Made by a program: the position numbers and the translations under genes. From Aurifilum marmelostoma (lineage: Eukaryota > Ascomycota > Sordariomycetes > Diaporthales > Cryphonectriaceae), in the NCBI GenBank assembly GCA_027559495.1, contig JAMXSV010000010.1:2418001-2482000 (forward strand): a stretch of 64,000 bases of DNA. Direction: 5' to 3'. Below are positions 1 to 11,825 of this stretch, one piece after another. How positions within the stretch are numbered: the stretch's first letter is position 1; each line of letters starts with the position of its first letter. Under the pieces are notes generated by a model, which made no database searches, was not told the DNA's origin, and worked only from the letters and a program-made list of their open reading frames with translations.

Positions 1-379
1 CACTTACCGTATTGGTAGGGAGTACCTTGCACTTCAATCCTCTCGAGCTCACACAACGGCCTCGATTGGTTATCCAGCCGACTTACCAATCGACTCTATG
101 ACCAGAATCTGGAGATCGCCAGCACGGAGCGATTGGATTGTTTCTCTTCCTGGACCTTCGCAACGGTACAGGCTCCAATCGTCGTCGTGTGGGCGCATGG
201 CGGGGTTACCTGGCAACTGATTGCCTCCCGCCTGGGCAGGTCTCCCTACTCTTGTTCTGCCTCTGCCATAGCCTTCACTCTTTGTCCACACGACAACCCT
301 CTTACGACTCGGCCTTGAACCATTGCACCAATATTCCGTAAGGCTGCTTGTGTTCTTGTGAGAGGAAGAGATCGTCAAG
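1..379. other. Window edge and MED7 upstream region
   Basis: I see no coding region here that I can support. Short open frames on both strands lack recognisable motifs. The last part is the likely promoter and 5' leader of the MED7 gene. Confidence 0.5.
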
Positions 380-1226
380 ATGGCGGACCAGGCACAGACT
401 GCGGCCACCTTCCCGAATCCTCCAGACTTCCTCTGGCGCGGGTTCACAGCTGAGAACGTCGCACGTTTTGAGGAGGCAAAGAAAGCATGGGAGGATGCAC
501 ATCCCGAGGCCGCCTTGTCCAAAACAGTCATACGCATTCCAGACCTACCAAAAGATCTCAGACAGTTCCAACCGCCGCCTGAGCCCACGGACGGTCGATG
601 GCGCATGCTTGGCGATCCCTGGCAGGTAAGCCAGCTCGAGTTTGGGCGCGGGAGTGCGAGCGCGTCCACGAACAGTATACTTCAGGAAGGCAACCAGTGG
701 ATGGCTAACATTCCGACGTGATTTCCAGCTAGAAGTGACTGTTCCCGACATCGAGGAGTGGAACATTAGACGCCTCGAGCCTGCGCCGAGCCACGACGCG
801 AACATTTCTCTCCCGAGTGAAGATACGAACCGCGACCTCGCGCTGAACCTTAAGCGTCTCGCCAAATCCGCACTTCTCAACTTCCTCGAATTTGTCGGTG
901 TGGCCAGCATCGACCCCGACGGCCTCTGGGAGAAGACCACCGACATTGAGCACATCCTGATTAACATGCACAGTGGCATCAATAAGTATCGGCCCCATCA
1001 AGCACGCGAGAGCCTCATACAGACCATGCAGAACCGTCTCGACCAGATACGTGCCGAGACGGCCGCGGTCAATGCAGCCACGGACAAGGCGAAGCGGGTG
1101 CTGGAAGGGCTTGGGAGCATCGATGCGCCTGCTGAGCCGCAGGAGCTGGAAGACAAGAGCGTTATTGACGAAATATTAGCGGATGACGCTGACGAGGTCT
1201 GGGAAGATTGTGCTGCTTTCGATTGA
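380..1226 (+). CDS. MED7: Mediator of RNA polymerase II transcription subunit 7
   Basis: Two exons, 380-625 and 729-1226, give 247 residues. The intron has a GTAAGC donor and a CCAG acceptor, and the frame is kept across the junction. MED7 is a subunit of the Mediator middle module, where it pairs with MED21/MED31 and bridges activators to RNA polymerase II in the nucleus. The N-terminus has the family's Pro-rich opening (FPNPPDFLWRGFT), which contacts MED31. The C-terminal half is helical and contains the signature block LLNFLEFVG, then a NMHSGINKYRPHQARESL stretch, which is nearly diagnostic. The length is normal for fungal MED7. The acidic C-terminal tail is variable in the family. The start is the first ATG in frame with the Pro-rich motif. 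Confidence 0.93.
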
Positions 1227-4196
1227 TTGGCCATTTCAGGGAGAGGCTATGTGGTCATGACGTGACAATGCTCTTCGCTTCGTCGACGTGGACGATTTAC
1301 AATTGGGAAATAGGCGTACCACGGACATCAGGATTATACCCAGGTGAAGTTGAATCAACATATTCTTTTTTTTTTCTACGAAGACTCGGGGCTTCTAGTA
1401 CTGCCTGTCATAGGTGCTTTCACCGGCTCAATCACCAGAGCGCGCAGCTGCAGTAATGGGACGCGCGTGTCAGTTGGCTACGCGCTCTCCGTTCGGTGAC
1501 TCTTGGCTTTTTTGTGGGATTACATAGAAATCCTCTGCTGCGTGGTCTTGAGGAATCAGATCAGCCCAGTGACACATCTAACTCCGTTGCATCTGCACAT
1601 GGGCGCCTCCCCAGGTACCTAAGTAGGCTCCAGTCTCTGAACGACCACACTAACTGTAGCTCATGACTTCATGGCAGGACTGAGATTGCGCAAAGAGCCG
1701 TATCTGAAGAGCGGGATCGGTGGACTCACTTGAAACGAGATCATGTGAGTAGAGATAATTAGTAAATTCAAGCTGCTCCAGCCATGACTTCCCTCCCTTC
1801 GGCGCACACTTTTGATCATGTACAGGAAGGCAGGTGCCTAACTCGTAGCGCTTGCGTACATCCCGCCTCCCTTCCCTTCTCCCTTCTCCCGCCTCCCTTC
1901 CGGAGAATTCTTGTCATTGACTTTCGAATATTGCAGGTACAGTAGTGGGAAGGAGCAATTACCGGGCTTGATAGTGCTTACTAGGAGGTTGTCAGGTTAG
2001 CTTCCGCTAGACGATTTCTTCCTATCGTCAACAATCCGTATCCTTTTCTTTTCTTTCTTCTGGCTAGCTGACCTGGTAACATCATGTGCCATATCATTCT
2101 GCCACGCATAGAAAATTGTGATTCCAGTCTTGAATACATCCACGAATCGTCCGATAGTCCTGTCTCGTCCGCCCGGTGCTCGACGTCCTGACTCTGGCTG
2201 GTCAGCCAACCAACCGACCTGCAATTAAGTGTAACAAATGGCACTTAGCCCGTCACAAGTCCAATCGGAGATTTGTTGAGTCCTGATTCGTGTGGCCGCC
2301 TTGACTGTCGCTGATTGAATGCAAGTTTCGGACCCGGACACTGGGTCTACCTAACGTAGTCTTCGAGACGTACGCTCCAGTTTCTCGACAACATTGCCAT
2401 GACGACCAACCACCTCACCGATACAGTGTTTCTACAACCCCCATCGTCAATATAGCATCCAAGTGACTATTGAGCAGGCGCCTGGGAGCTGAAGCTATGA
2501 GGCTGATCGGGGCTGGGGGATCAAGAATGTCACAGAGCCTCGTCGTGCCGGATGTCCCGACGCGGAGAGGATCGACGCCCTCCATGATCAGATGTGAATG
2601 TCAAGGGATTATGTTGTATTGACCGCCCGCATGCTCCTGCGATCGTCGACTATACAGTCTCCCTAAGCTTCACAGATCGAGGAACGGTACGCACGTTGTG
2701 GCATGTGATTGGCTCGGGGCCTCAGATATGTGTTCTGAAACGTACACGGTCATGGGCCACTCTATGAATTTCAACAATACATACATTTTCGACCTCGAAA
2801 GCAACCTCGAGGCGCCGCCCTCCCACTCTTCGGTCCCGTTGCCGAAGATGGTTTGTTGCTGCAGCTATAATATGAGTCAGATATCACTGGGAGCTCCGAT
2901 TGTTACTAGTACATCAATAGGCCCGAGTCAGCCAGACCACCCAAGGAGGAAGTTGGACAAAAGATGAAGACGGAGCGAAAGTATCAGCTTCAACTGCCGA
3001 CAAACTTTGTCTGTTGGGTCAAAGCAATGTATGTTGCATACTGCAGGGGGGGGGAGCACTTGAGACGTTCTGGTGATGTTTCACATCTGCGAAGTATGCA
3101 TCAAGGCAACCATGTTCTTCGAGGATCTCTTTCAGAACTTTCGGGTGAGTGTCCCTGGCTTGGACTAAACGGACAGGATCTTCCTCAAAGGGCAGTCATC
3201 GAGACGATCCAATGCCTCTTCTGCTCTTCTCTCCTCTTGGTCGTCCCTTCTGTTATGTTCTCGTGGCCGTCTGATGGCATTTGATCTTTCAACAAACTAA
3301 CAACCAGGAGCATTTCGAGCTGAGGCTCTGGAGCGGATCGCTTCCAGGATCGGGGTGGACCCAAGCAAATCCTTCGAGGACCAGGGCCCATTTCCACAGT
3401 GGCTCCTGATTTGGCGACTTGAGCCACTTTTCTGCACGTTGGTTGTTAGTCCTGATACTCACATCACCTGGCGAGTGCTTCCTGCAGGCTGCGTATCCAT
3501 GCGCCATACCTGAAAGTGGATGATGTTCAGCCCCGGGAGATCATCTCTCTCCCTCTTTCTGTTTTCTTTTTTGGTGCGGAGGGTGGGCTGCTGTGGGTGT
3601 ATTGCCCGCTTTCTGGGCGGCAAGTCGTCAAGTCTTGTTCGCACGCCGTCACGATTCTAGGCAACCCCCGTCTTCCCCTTTGGTGACCGCTATTTGATCT
3701 TTGGTATTGAATCCATATCATGGCGATCCTTCGTGGCGGCTCAGCAGCTCCCTCTCCACCGTGCGCGGCTGCCGGCGCGTAAATGGTTCTTGGGTTAGAA
3801 CATTTTCTTTGGCGGTTCTCAGCTTCATCCTCAGCCTTGTCGGATCTTTTGAAAAGGATTCGCCGGGTTCCATGTAATGGGTTTCATTATCAGCACTGTC
3901 CTTCATTTTGAACTTGCGTAGAGTCTGCTGCTTTATATTTTGACGGGTCCAGGAGAAGGCCAGCAGCTTGTCTTTGCGACGCTCGCTGGTTGACATCGCA
4001 GTGTGCGGTCAAATCTCACGACATATAATAACCAACTCTCAAATCACCACGTTTCCCTCCTCTCTCTTCTCTGCAATCTATCACATCTGCTATACTTCAA
4101 CCCTATCCGACTGTCTCTGTTCCCGTTTGACAACGGTTTAGTGGATCTCAAATCCATCGATCTTGGCCGACAGAGAAAACAACACAATCACTCAAC
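1227..4196. other. Long intergenic region without a convincing gene
   Basis: About 3 kb between MED7 and the modin-like gene. Only short frames occur and none shows a domain or a good intron structure. CCTTCCC/TCTCCC-type pyrimidine tracts occur near 1861-1905. The last 200 bases are the likely promoter of the gene starting at 4197. Confidence 0.5.
3718..3996 (-). CDS. Doubtful small open frame, 92 residues
   Basis: An ATG-started frame, very rich in Lys, Arg, Glu and Thr, lying divergent to the gene at 4197 with 200 bases between them. I recognise no domain and see no introns. It could be a small gene, or simply an open frame in the promoter of its neighbour. It is listed because its composition is hydrophilic and protein-like and its position (head to head) is typical of a transcript. 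No function is proposed. Confidence 0.15.
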   Translation of the reverse strand: MSTSERRKDKLLAFSWTRQNIKQQTLRKFKMKDSADNETHYMEPGESFSKDPTRLRMKLRTAKENVLTQEPFTRRQPRTVERELLSRHEGSP

Positions 4197-6353
4197 ATGA
4201 ACTCCTCCGACGCCGTGGCGGTGGTGGCCCTGATCGTCTCGGTCATCGCTCTGGTCGGCGCAATCCTGCAACTGCTGCAACAATACTTCTCCTCCGCTGA
4301 AGGTTACAAGAACTGTGGTCAACAGGTCATGGGCGACTGGGCGCTGACGAGGAAGAGGAGGTTCCGCGTGACGGAGCTTCGATTCGAAACCCAGTTCGAC
4401 ACGCCCGTCATCTTCATGTGCCCGCCCGACAACACGAGGGGCCCTCTGGGACCTAAGGGCCCCAACACGCCCCTCTGGCATATCCAAGGCACGCTTGAGA
4501 GCGAGAAGGAGACCAAGACCCCATCGGTGGAGCAGGAGAACAGGGATAAGGACAAGCTCAAGGGCTCCAAGAAGCTCAACGAGGATGTGCACACAGCAGA
4601 CAACGAGCGCGCCAACTGGTACATCCTGCTGCAGGCACTGCACGCCATGGAGCGGGACAGCCAGACCTGGCAGACGGAAAAGCTTGCAGGCGAAAGGGCG
4701 ACGCTGGGCCCAAAACGCGCGGCGAAGCTGCCTGACCATGTAGCGCCCTGGGAGAAGCACTCGGTGGTCGCGGCTATCCAGCCCAAGCGCAAGAGCTGGG
4801 ACGTCATGCCATCCGAGGTCAAGAAACCATACGCCACAACGGCCATGTGTCATATGATTGAGATGGCGGCCATGCTGGGCATACACTGGCGCGAGTTTGA
4901 CCGGTCCCAGAACAAATACCACGCCGAGGGCAATGGTTACCTGCTTACAGGCCACGAGGTGGACGACCTTGGCATCATGTTTAGGTTCCAGGTCTACGGG
5001 CAAAACACCTTCCGGCAGCACCGCATCATCCCCAACGAGGAGATCAAGCTGCTGGCCTTTGGCAACGTGTCGACCATCTACCGGTCTGTGTCTCCCGATG
5101 GCAAGAGCAAGATGCCCAACGACAACGAGGACCCCAAGAACATGGGCGTGCTCCAGTTTGGCAATACCATCGAGCTGGCCGAATCCCTCACCCACTACGG
5201 CTGTAACTCCAAGACGACCAACTACTTTCGTGACGACAAGAAGAGGCACGGCCACCTCTTCCCTGGTGAGTTCATTTTTTTTTTTCCCTTTCCCCCCTTT
5301 TGCTTTGCTTTCTTGCTCCTTTAACCTCCCGAGCACGCTGCTCCTGAAATCTTCCCCTTCTAACCATGTGTAGTCGTGTTCGAGTTCCTGGGCATGGTAG
5401 CCAAGCCCGTCTACATCCCCGACACGTATTACCGCTTTGTCCCGAACCCGACAACATTCAGCTGGAACCGCAAGAACTTTTCCCTGCGCAAGCTGCTCCT
5501 TGAGTTTCACAGGTCCCTCAAGGACGATGAGTACCTGTCGCCGCTGACCGAGCACCTCCACGCGCTCCTGAGCTGGAGCGACGACCTGGCGGCGCAGCTC
5601 AAGAACTGGTCCGACGAGGACAACTTCTCGCTGCCGCTGCTGAGCTGTCTGCACCGGTCCATTGAGCGGTGCGACATGTACCTGGCCCCCGTCGACAAGG
5701 TTGCCCGCGAGGCCAAGTGCAAGATGGTCAAGCTCGTGGTGCGCGAGCATGTCCAGGAGGTCCTGAAGATGCTCAACGAGCCCACCGCCAGCAACAACAG
5801 CAGCGCATACCCCACGTCCCCTCGTGCCCAGTCCCATCACGAGGACAGCGACGACTCGGGCCTGTCGGCTGCCTTTGAGGACCTCAACTCGGCGGCGCCA
5901 GAGGTGCGCAACGCCAAGCTGATGGAGATCTACTTCACCACGGTGCTGCGCAATGTGACGACGAACTGCCCCGAGGCGCTCAAGAAGCGCACGACCACAC
6001 CTTATGTCCCATCAGTGGCGTCGCGCACTGACCTGACCTCTATGACCGGGGAGACAACAGCGGCCGACGACGACGGCGGCAACGATAGCAGCAGCAACAG
6101 CGACGTCACGCCTGCGGCGCGGTCACAGACGCCAACGCTCATTGTGCCTGGGGGACCAGCGACGCCCGGCGTAGACGTGAGCGAGAAGCTGCGGAGGCTA
6201 CAGGAGAGGCACGAGGAGGAGACGGGAGACATCTGGTGCACGCTCGTATTCCGTATGCTGTGCTGGTTGCTGCTGCATGACTTTCACAAGAAGGATGTGC
6301 AGATCAGCAAGAGTGAGCTGTACGGCAGCAGGCTGCCTGTGTACATTGCATAG
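4197..6353 (+). CDS. Fungal-specific one-pass membrane protein (modin-like)
   Basis: Exons 4197-5265 and 5374-6353 give 682 residues. The intron donor is GTGAGT, the acceptor is TAG, and the split codon restores a Val. The N-terminus is a clear membrane segment (about residues 6-27, VAVVALIVSVIALVGAI) followed by LLQQYF. The rest is predicted cytosolic: a conserved core with WALTRKRRFR and, after the intron, VFEFLGMVAKPVY, then helical segments, and a low-complexity Ser/Thr/Asp-rich stretch around residues 550-620. It resembles a family common in Sordariomycetes that is sometimes annotated as modin; that name is from memory and uncertain. I cannot assign a reaction. The long open frame on the opposite strand is a by-product of codon bias. 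Confidence 0.8.
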
Positions 6354-8146
6354 GCGGGGACTAAAGGTCTCGGCTAGAAGATGGGGAGGGGAAAAAAAAA
6401 GCAACGGAGCGAAGAGGTTGGTAAGGAGAACGTAATTTGTGTTTATAGCATAGCAGGGATGGAGGATAAGTGTAGTATGTGTCAGTACTTGATGACTTGA
6501 CATGTGTGTGTATGTATGTAATGATGTATTGTATCGTGTGTATATATACACAAAACACAATGAGATCATTTCTGGATGGAATGGCGCTTCTCTATATGCA
6601 TCACCCGTGATAGTTCGAGTAGGTGTGTTGTATAACCTCACTTCGATATCGTATGTACACAGAGTAGCACCTGTATTGCAGCCCAAAGCTGTGCTCATCA
6701 TCCAACCATCAAACATGAGGCAAACTCAACCCGGAGCCCATAACGAAACCCAACCAAGGCCCTCTACGACTTCCGAACGGCAAATCCAACAAAAAGAAAA
6801 GGCATATTGCCCCCAAAGGATCAGTAATGGACCAAGGCTGGACGGAGGAGGAGGAGGACAAGGAGGATGAAAAGGGTTGGATCAGTGTGGACCATCACGA
6901 TCCGAGCCCTGGTGCAGCTTGGTCGGATCATGTCCCCGAGACAAGACACCTTCTAGAGGCCTGCGGATCATCTCTCCCGGTGTGGCCCGGATTGAACCAT
7001 CCTGTGACCTGGAAACGAGAGGTGGAGCTGGGGCCCATGTACGGAGGTATGCATGATGAGTTGGCCTGCTGGGTCCGCTGTTTGTTCTCAGCAGGAAGAG
7101 GGGGGGCGCTGGAATTCAGGAGAAGCGGCGGCGGCAAGGACAAAAGGACAAGGTCTTGTTTGTGTGTGCAGGACTGACTGCCTGAGAGGGAATGACGGCG
7201 CCCCTACGTGGTTCCCATTGGCCGGAATCCCTGGGTCGTGCTTTTTACACTACAGTGCAGCTGCCCAACGGCGGGTCTCTGCTGGTCACGACACTACTGT
7301 GGTACTATGAATATAGTACCATGGCGGGTGGGCCATTTGGCTGGCTGATCAGCGGTTACTGCATCGTAGAAAGGAAGAGAGTCACGATCTCTCCACCCGG
7401 AAGCGCTTGCAATTGGCGCCCCCCGTCGCAGCCCTGCCTGGTTTGCTTGGCCAGGAATCAGGCTCACCTTTTCTTTCCGGGGGGGGGAGGGGTTGGGGGC
7501 CCCTGGCGAGCCTGGGTTCTGGGTTCTGGGCCCGGGCCTGGGTTGTCCCCGCCTCCCTCCCCTCACATTACAGCGTCGGGCTCTTGAGATGGCCTGCCTA
7601 TCACTTAGCATGTGCAGTGGTACACTGCTAAAGCTGTAGGTGATAGGTTGTTACTTTAGTGGGTGTAGGTGCTGAAGACCGGCACAACACAGCATTACAT
7701 CAACACATGCACCTCCTCCCCATTTCCTCTTATATCTGGTCCAACCTTTTCAAGGACTTGTTGACAATTCATTCTCATATACTGCTTCCTTTTTTTTATA
7801 TTACTTTTACTATCTATCATTCTGGAAAAGTCAGTGGTTGGGATCGCCGAACGTCTTGAAACAGAGGCGACTTTTCTGACCGCCTCTTTTCCGTCATAGT
7901 CGAGCGTTGTTTAGGTCAGCAGCATCTCAAGTGCTACTGTAGTTGTGCAACCCACTGTGCAGTGCTAGGAGCGAGAGCGGCACACGCACATGTCAAGCCA
8001 GGGGTCGTCAATTTATACCACGCCCTCGACTCCTGCGTCCACTCGGCCACCAACACCAGCAAGAACACCCAAAATACTTCTTGGTTGCCTCTGAACTCTG
8101 CGGCTGGCTCGCAGAAAGGGTTGATCATCGTTGTACAATTGTCAAG
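6354..8146. other. Intergenic region with an inverted repeat
   Basis: No convincing gene. A G/T-rich stretch with a short TATG/TGTG run lies near 6490-6545 in the 3' flank of the upstream gene. There is a 9-base inverted repeat at 7300-7321 and poly-G runs near 7481-7490. The last few hundred bases should hold the promoter and 5' leader of the gene at 8147. Confidence 0.5.
7300..7321. repeat. Short inverted repeat (9-base arms, 4-base loop)
   Basis: TGGTACTAT and ATAGTACCA are exact reverse complements separated by GAAT. It lies in non-coding DNA. A related but weaker version with 6-base arms occurs at 49251-49268. Confidence 0.6.
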
Positions 8147-10220
8147 ATGCAGCTCACAGAGACGGTCACCATCATCAACAAGTCGGGCAAGATCATCACA
8201 AATGTGAGTGTCTTTTGTCTGGCCGCATCCCCGAGTCTACACACCTCTACAATATGGCACACTGTTCCTCCAGAATAGTTTCCTTGGTCCAATTGTGGTA
8301 CCAGGGAGAGCATCACAAAGATTCATATACAAAACGGGTCGCATATCATGCGCTGACAGCGTCATCTCCCTTCCTCTTGTCGCACTCAAACAGGGCAAGC
8401 ATGTAGTCAACATCCTCAAGGAGGCCAAGGCAGCCTACCAAGACAGAAAAGCCGCCATAAAAGCTGAGCGAGCTGCTGCCGCTGCTGCAGCTGCCGACGA
8501 ACCTCGTCCTGGCATCCGCAAGGCGCACACATTCGACGTCAGGTCCCGAGGATCCGACCCGCGCGGACACGACGACTATTACTACCCCGCCGCGGACGGA
8601 TACGACGACCATGTCTACGATGTCCCTCGGACCGAGTACACCCACTCACGATACCTCGAGGATGAGCCACGCTCCCAGCACCACGGCCGCAGGCGGTCGC
8701 TTGGTGACGACGAGGGGGCATCCCAGGCCAGCTCGAGGCGGAGTCACACCACACACAGGTCGAAGCGGTCGCACGCAACGACCGCCAGGCGCGACGGCAC
8801 CGTTGTCTCGAGGAGGACGACGGCCACGGCCACGGCGCTCACTGAGAGCAACCTGCGCACGCTCACCGAGGTGTCCGCCACGACCCCAACGCTGGTCCCA
8901 CGATCGTACCGCCCGCCCTACGCCGAGAGCTCCCCCCGCGATATGGCCCTGAGCAGGCCCTCCCTCGTCCATGCCGCCACCGCCCCTAACCTCGGCGGCG
9001 CCGCCACAGCTTCCGATGACCTCAGCCTCGCAGACACGATAGGCAAGAAAAAGAAGAAGAAGGAGATCGACATGAACCTGGCATACGGCAACGTCCCGCC
9101 AGACCTCGCCTCGCGCACCGACCTGGGCCCAGTCACGCCGGCCGAGGAGGCAGACGCCGCACGGCGCGAGGAGGCCAAGAAGCAGGACGAGGCGCGCAAG
9201 CTCATGGGCCGCATCGACGCACTGCTCGACGAGGCCGAGTGCGTGCAGCACACCGCCTCCTCCATGATCGACCACCTGCAGCGCAAGCCCGAGGCCGCCG
9301 CCGCCGTTGCCCTGCTGCTGGCCGAGCTGAGCAACCTGCTCCGCACTGTCAGCCCCGGCTTCCTCGCCGTGGTCCGCGGCGGTTTCCCGGCTGTCTTTGC
9401 CCTGCTGGCCAGCCCGCAGTTCCTTGTCGGAGTGGGTGTTGCCGTGGGCGTCACCGTCGTCTTCTTTGGCGGCTGGAAGATTGTCAAGCGTATCAAGGAG
9501 GCCAAGGCCATCGCTGCCAGCAGGGAGGCCAGCGCCCAGGCCTTTTTGGCAAACCACCACCAGCAGCAGCAGCAGCAGCAGCAGTGGGCAGCAGCACCGC
9601 CGCCGTCGCAGCAACCTACCTTTGAGCCTGGTGCCGCATATGGCCCGCCCGGTCCAGGCAGCTACGACGACGCGCTCGTCCTCGACGAAGAGCTGAGCAC
9701 CATCGAGTCCTGGCGCAGGGGCATCACGCCGTGCGGAGATGACGGGGACGAGCTGCTGGACGAGGAGAGCGTGGACCTCGAGCTCATCACCCCCGAGGCT
9801 GCCAGGTCTGTTCGTGACGACGCCATGTCCATCCGCACGAGCCGGACACACCGCTCGCACAAATCGCACCGCAGCCACCGCAGCCACCGCAGTCATAGGC
9901 CGGGTGATGCTGCTGAGGAGGAGGAAGAAGAAGAGCTGGAAATGCCTGTTCGGGCGAGCAGTAGAGCTCACACCAGCAGGACCGGGGATGGTGCGCCGAG
10001 CGAGGCGGGCAGCGAGAGGAGCAGGCGGACTACGAGGTCCAAGACGACTGTCAAGTCGCACGTGAGGGCCATTGAGGACGGTAGCCGCCAGGGTGACAAT
10101 ACCCTGGAGGCGGTGCTGCGGCCCAAGGAGAAGAGGTCGACGATGCTGAAGACGCTGTTCAAGAAGAAGAAGGAGAGGGAGGATGAGGCCCGGGAGGTTG
10201 CTGTCTCTGTCATGGCATGA
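8147..10220 (+). CDS. His/Ser/Arg-rich protein with one membrane segment, function unknown
   Basis: A short first exon (8147-8203, 19 codons) joins a long second exon (8394-10220), giving 627 residues. The donor is GTGAGT and the acceptor ACAG. The start MQLTETVTIINKSGK reads smoothly into GKHVVNILKEAKAAY, which supports the join. A Lys/Ala-rich helix follows, then a disordered Arg/Ser/His region. Around residue 395-425 there is one hydrophobic segment (GVGVAVGVTVVFFGG), then a Gln-8 tract coded by eight CAG repeats (9561-9584). A basic repeat follows, in which HRS is repeated about five times, then an acidic run and a Lys-rich C-terminus. It looks like a membrane-anchored scaffold, which is inference only. 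I do not recognise a named family. It is convergent with the Vps62-type gene (274 bases between stop codons). Confidence 0.75.
9561..9584 (+). repeat. CAG trinucleotide repeat (8 units) coding poly-Gln
   Basis: Eight uninterrupted CAG codons inside the coding region of the gene at 8147. The tract probably varies in length between strains. Just downstream (about 9868-9900) CGCAGCCAC-type units encode repeated His-Arg-Ser. Confidence 0.85.
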
Positions 10221-10494
10221 TTGGGATCGGGGTTTCTTGCTTGTTCTTTTATGATATTTTCCTGCCGCCTTGGGTTCTCTTTCTACGAACGAATTTATGG
10301 ATACGACAACGACATCATCGACTAACATCATCAACAACACCACCACCACCACCACCAAACTTGATATTTAGAGGTCCACACCACGAGTTTCACGACATGA
10401 TGAATAGCACTTGATAATTTTTTTTAAAACCATGACGGTTCCTTTTTTTTTCTCCTTCTCTCTATTCAACGTTGATTATTCTTGATCTCCCAAA

Positions 10495-11825
10495 CTACTC
10501 TTTCCTCGCCTTCTTCTTGGTCTGCACCGTCAGGTCGTTGATATTATCAAAAATAGTACAGTCGCTATCATCATCCTCGCACATGGTCGTCCGCCCCAGG
10601 TTCTTGGTCACGGGCCCCGTCGGGCCGGACGCGTACAGACACTCGCCAAACAGGCAGTACTGCCCGTCGTCGCCGTCCGGATACTGCTCGTCGCCCCAGT
10701 AGCCCTCCCACGACAGCCAGGTGGCGTCGTCCTCGGCGGCCTCCTCGGTGGCGCCGGTGGAGTTGCCGCCCGCGAGGCTGAAGGTGCTGGTGGTGGTGTC
10801 GTACCAGTAGCCGCGGTAGTTTTGGGTCATGTCCCCTGTTTTGTTTCCCATTTGAGATTAGAAAATCGTTTATTTAATTTTCTGGGGGACAGTACCTCAA
10901 ACTCAAACGTGAAGGGGAGGGAGGAAAAAAAAGAATATACTCACAGGCATATCCGGCATCTGTAATGTCCGTCACGATGCCCAGGGCGATGCTGTAATCC
11001 TGCGTGCCGGAGGTGGCGTAGTTGGCGTGGCTCCCATTGGCGATGTAGGTGATGGGCCGGTCGCCGGTGAAGTCCATGGCGTCCCAGTAGTAGGCGGACC
11101 CGGCCGAGTGCTCGGAGAGGTAGATTGCATAGGGCTCGCCGTTGACGAAGCGGATCTGAGAGAATGTCAATGAGAAGATGAGGAAGGAAAAAAAAAAAAA
11201 ACAATAATCACAGGAGGGCAATTCTTACCATGGCGTGTTCCCAGTCGCCTACGTGGAGATCGAATTCGATGCCAATGACACTGGTTCATGAATTGATGGG
11301 TCAGCGGATAGCCCTTCCTTTCGAATCCCGTCTTACCTTCTCCCGGAAGATACAGAGGCAACTTACGGCCTGCCCCAGTTATAACTATAAAAGTAAAAAT
11401 AAAACACATCCGTGGTAGTCTCATTCTTCTCAGCAGCTATAATCAGCCCCGGGGGCGACACTATACCCGGCATCGTCAGGGATGCCATAGTCGGACAGCA
11501 GCCAGGCCGGTTGGTCGGCCACGTTGTCGGCCGAGGTCAGGTACACGTCGCTGGCATAGGTGTCGAGCGTGTCGACAGTGACGGAGCCGACGGCGCCCAG
11601 GGCGACGTAGTCCACCTCGGGGATCGTGTTGTTCAGGTGGACGGTGATGTCGGAGGGGAAAGTGGCCTCGGCGCTGTAGAGGTAGGACCAGGGGGCATAG
11701 GTGATGGCGTAGTCGGGTAGGGCCTCGCGTTTCTGTAGGGTCCTCGTCTTCTTCGTCCGTCCTGGGGCTGCGGCGGTCAGGCCTGGGAGGAGGAGGAGGA
11801 GGACGGTGCCGGGGTTGGGCTTCAT
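10495..11825 (-). CDS. Secreted Vps62-family protein with an apparent frameshift
   Basis: Exons on the minus strand are 11825-11367, 11280-11229, 11155-10945 and 10835-10495. All three introns have GT donors and AG acceptors, and the codons split across them are restored as Pro, Met|Ile and Trp. The product (about 353 residues) starts with a signal peptide (MKPNPGTVLLLLLPGLTAAA) and then a KR site. The core has YFYSYNWGRP, HVGDWEHAM, NGSHANYATSG and WDMTQNYRGYWYD, the pattern of the Vps62 family (PF06101). The biochemical role of that family in filamentous fungi is unclear. Exon 1 keeps frame with exon 2 only if one base is removed from the C5/G4 run at 11447-11455; as written it reaches a stop at 11430. 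This is either an indel error or a recent null allele. An upstream ATG 13 codons earlier exists, but the downstream one begins the signal peptide. Confidence 0.72.

Noticed and set aside
4188..5840. 550-codon open frame on the minus strand
   Set aside because: It lies opposite the modin-like gene, has no domain, and is an effect of GC-rich third positions leaving the antisense frame open.
8646..10358. 570-codon open frame on the minus strand
   Set aside because: It is antisense to the His/Ser-rich gene, made of low-complexity Leu/Val/Gly text, and lacks motifs.
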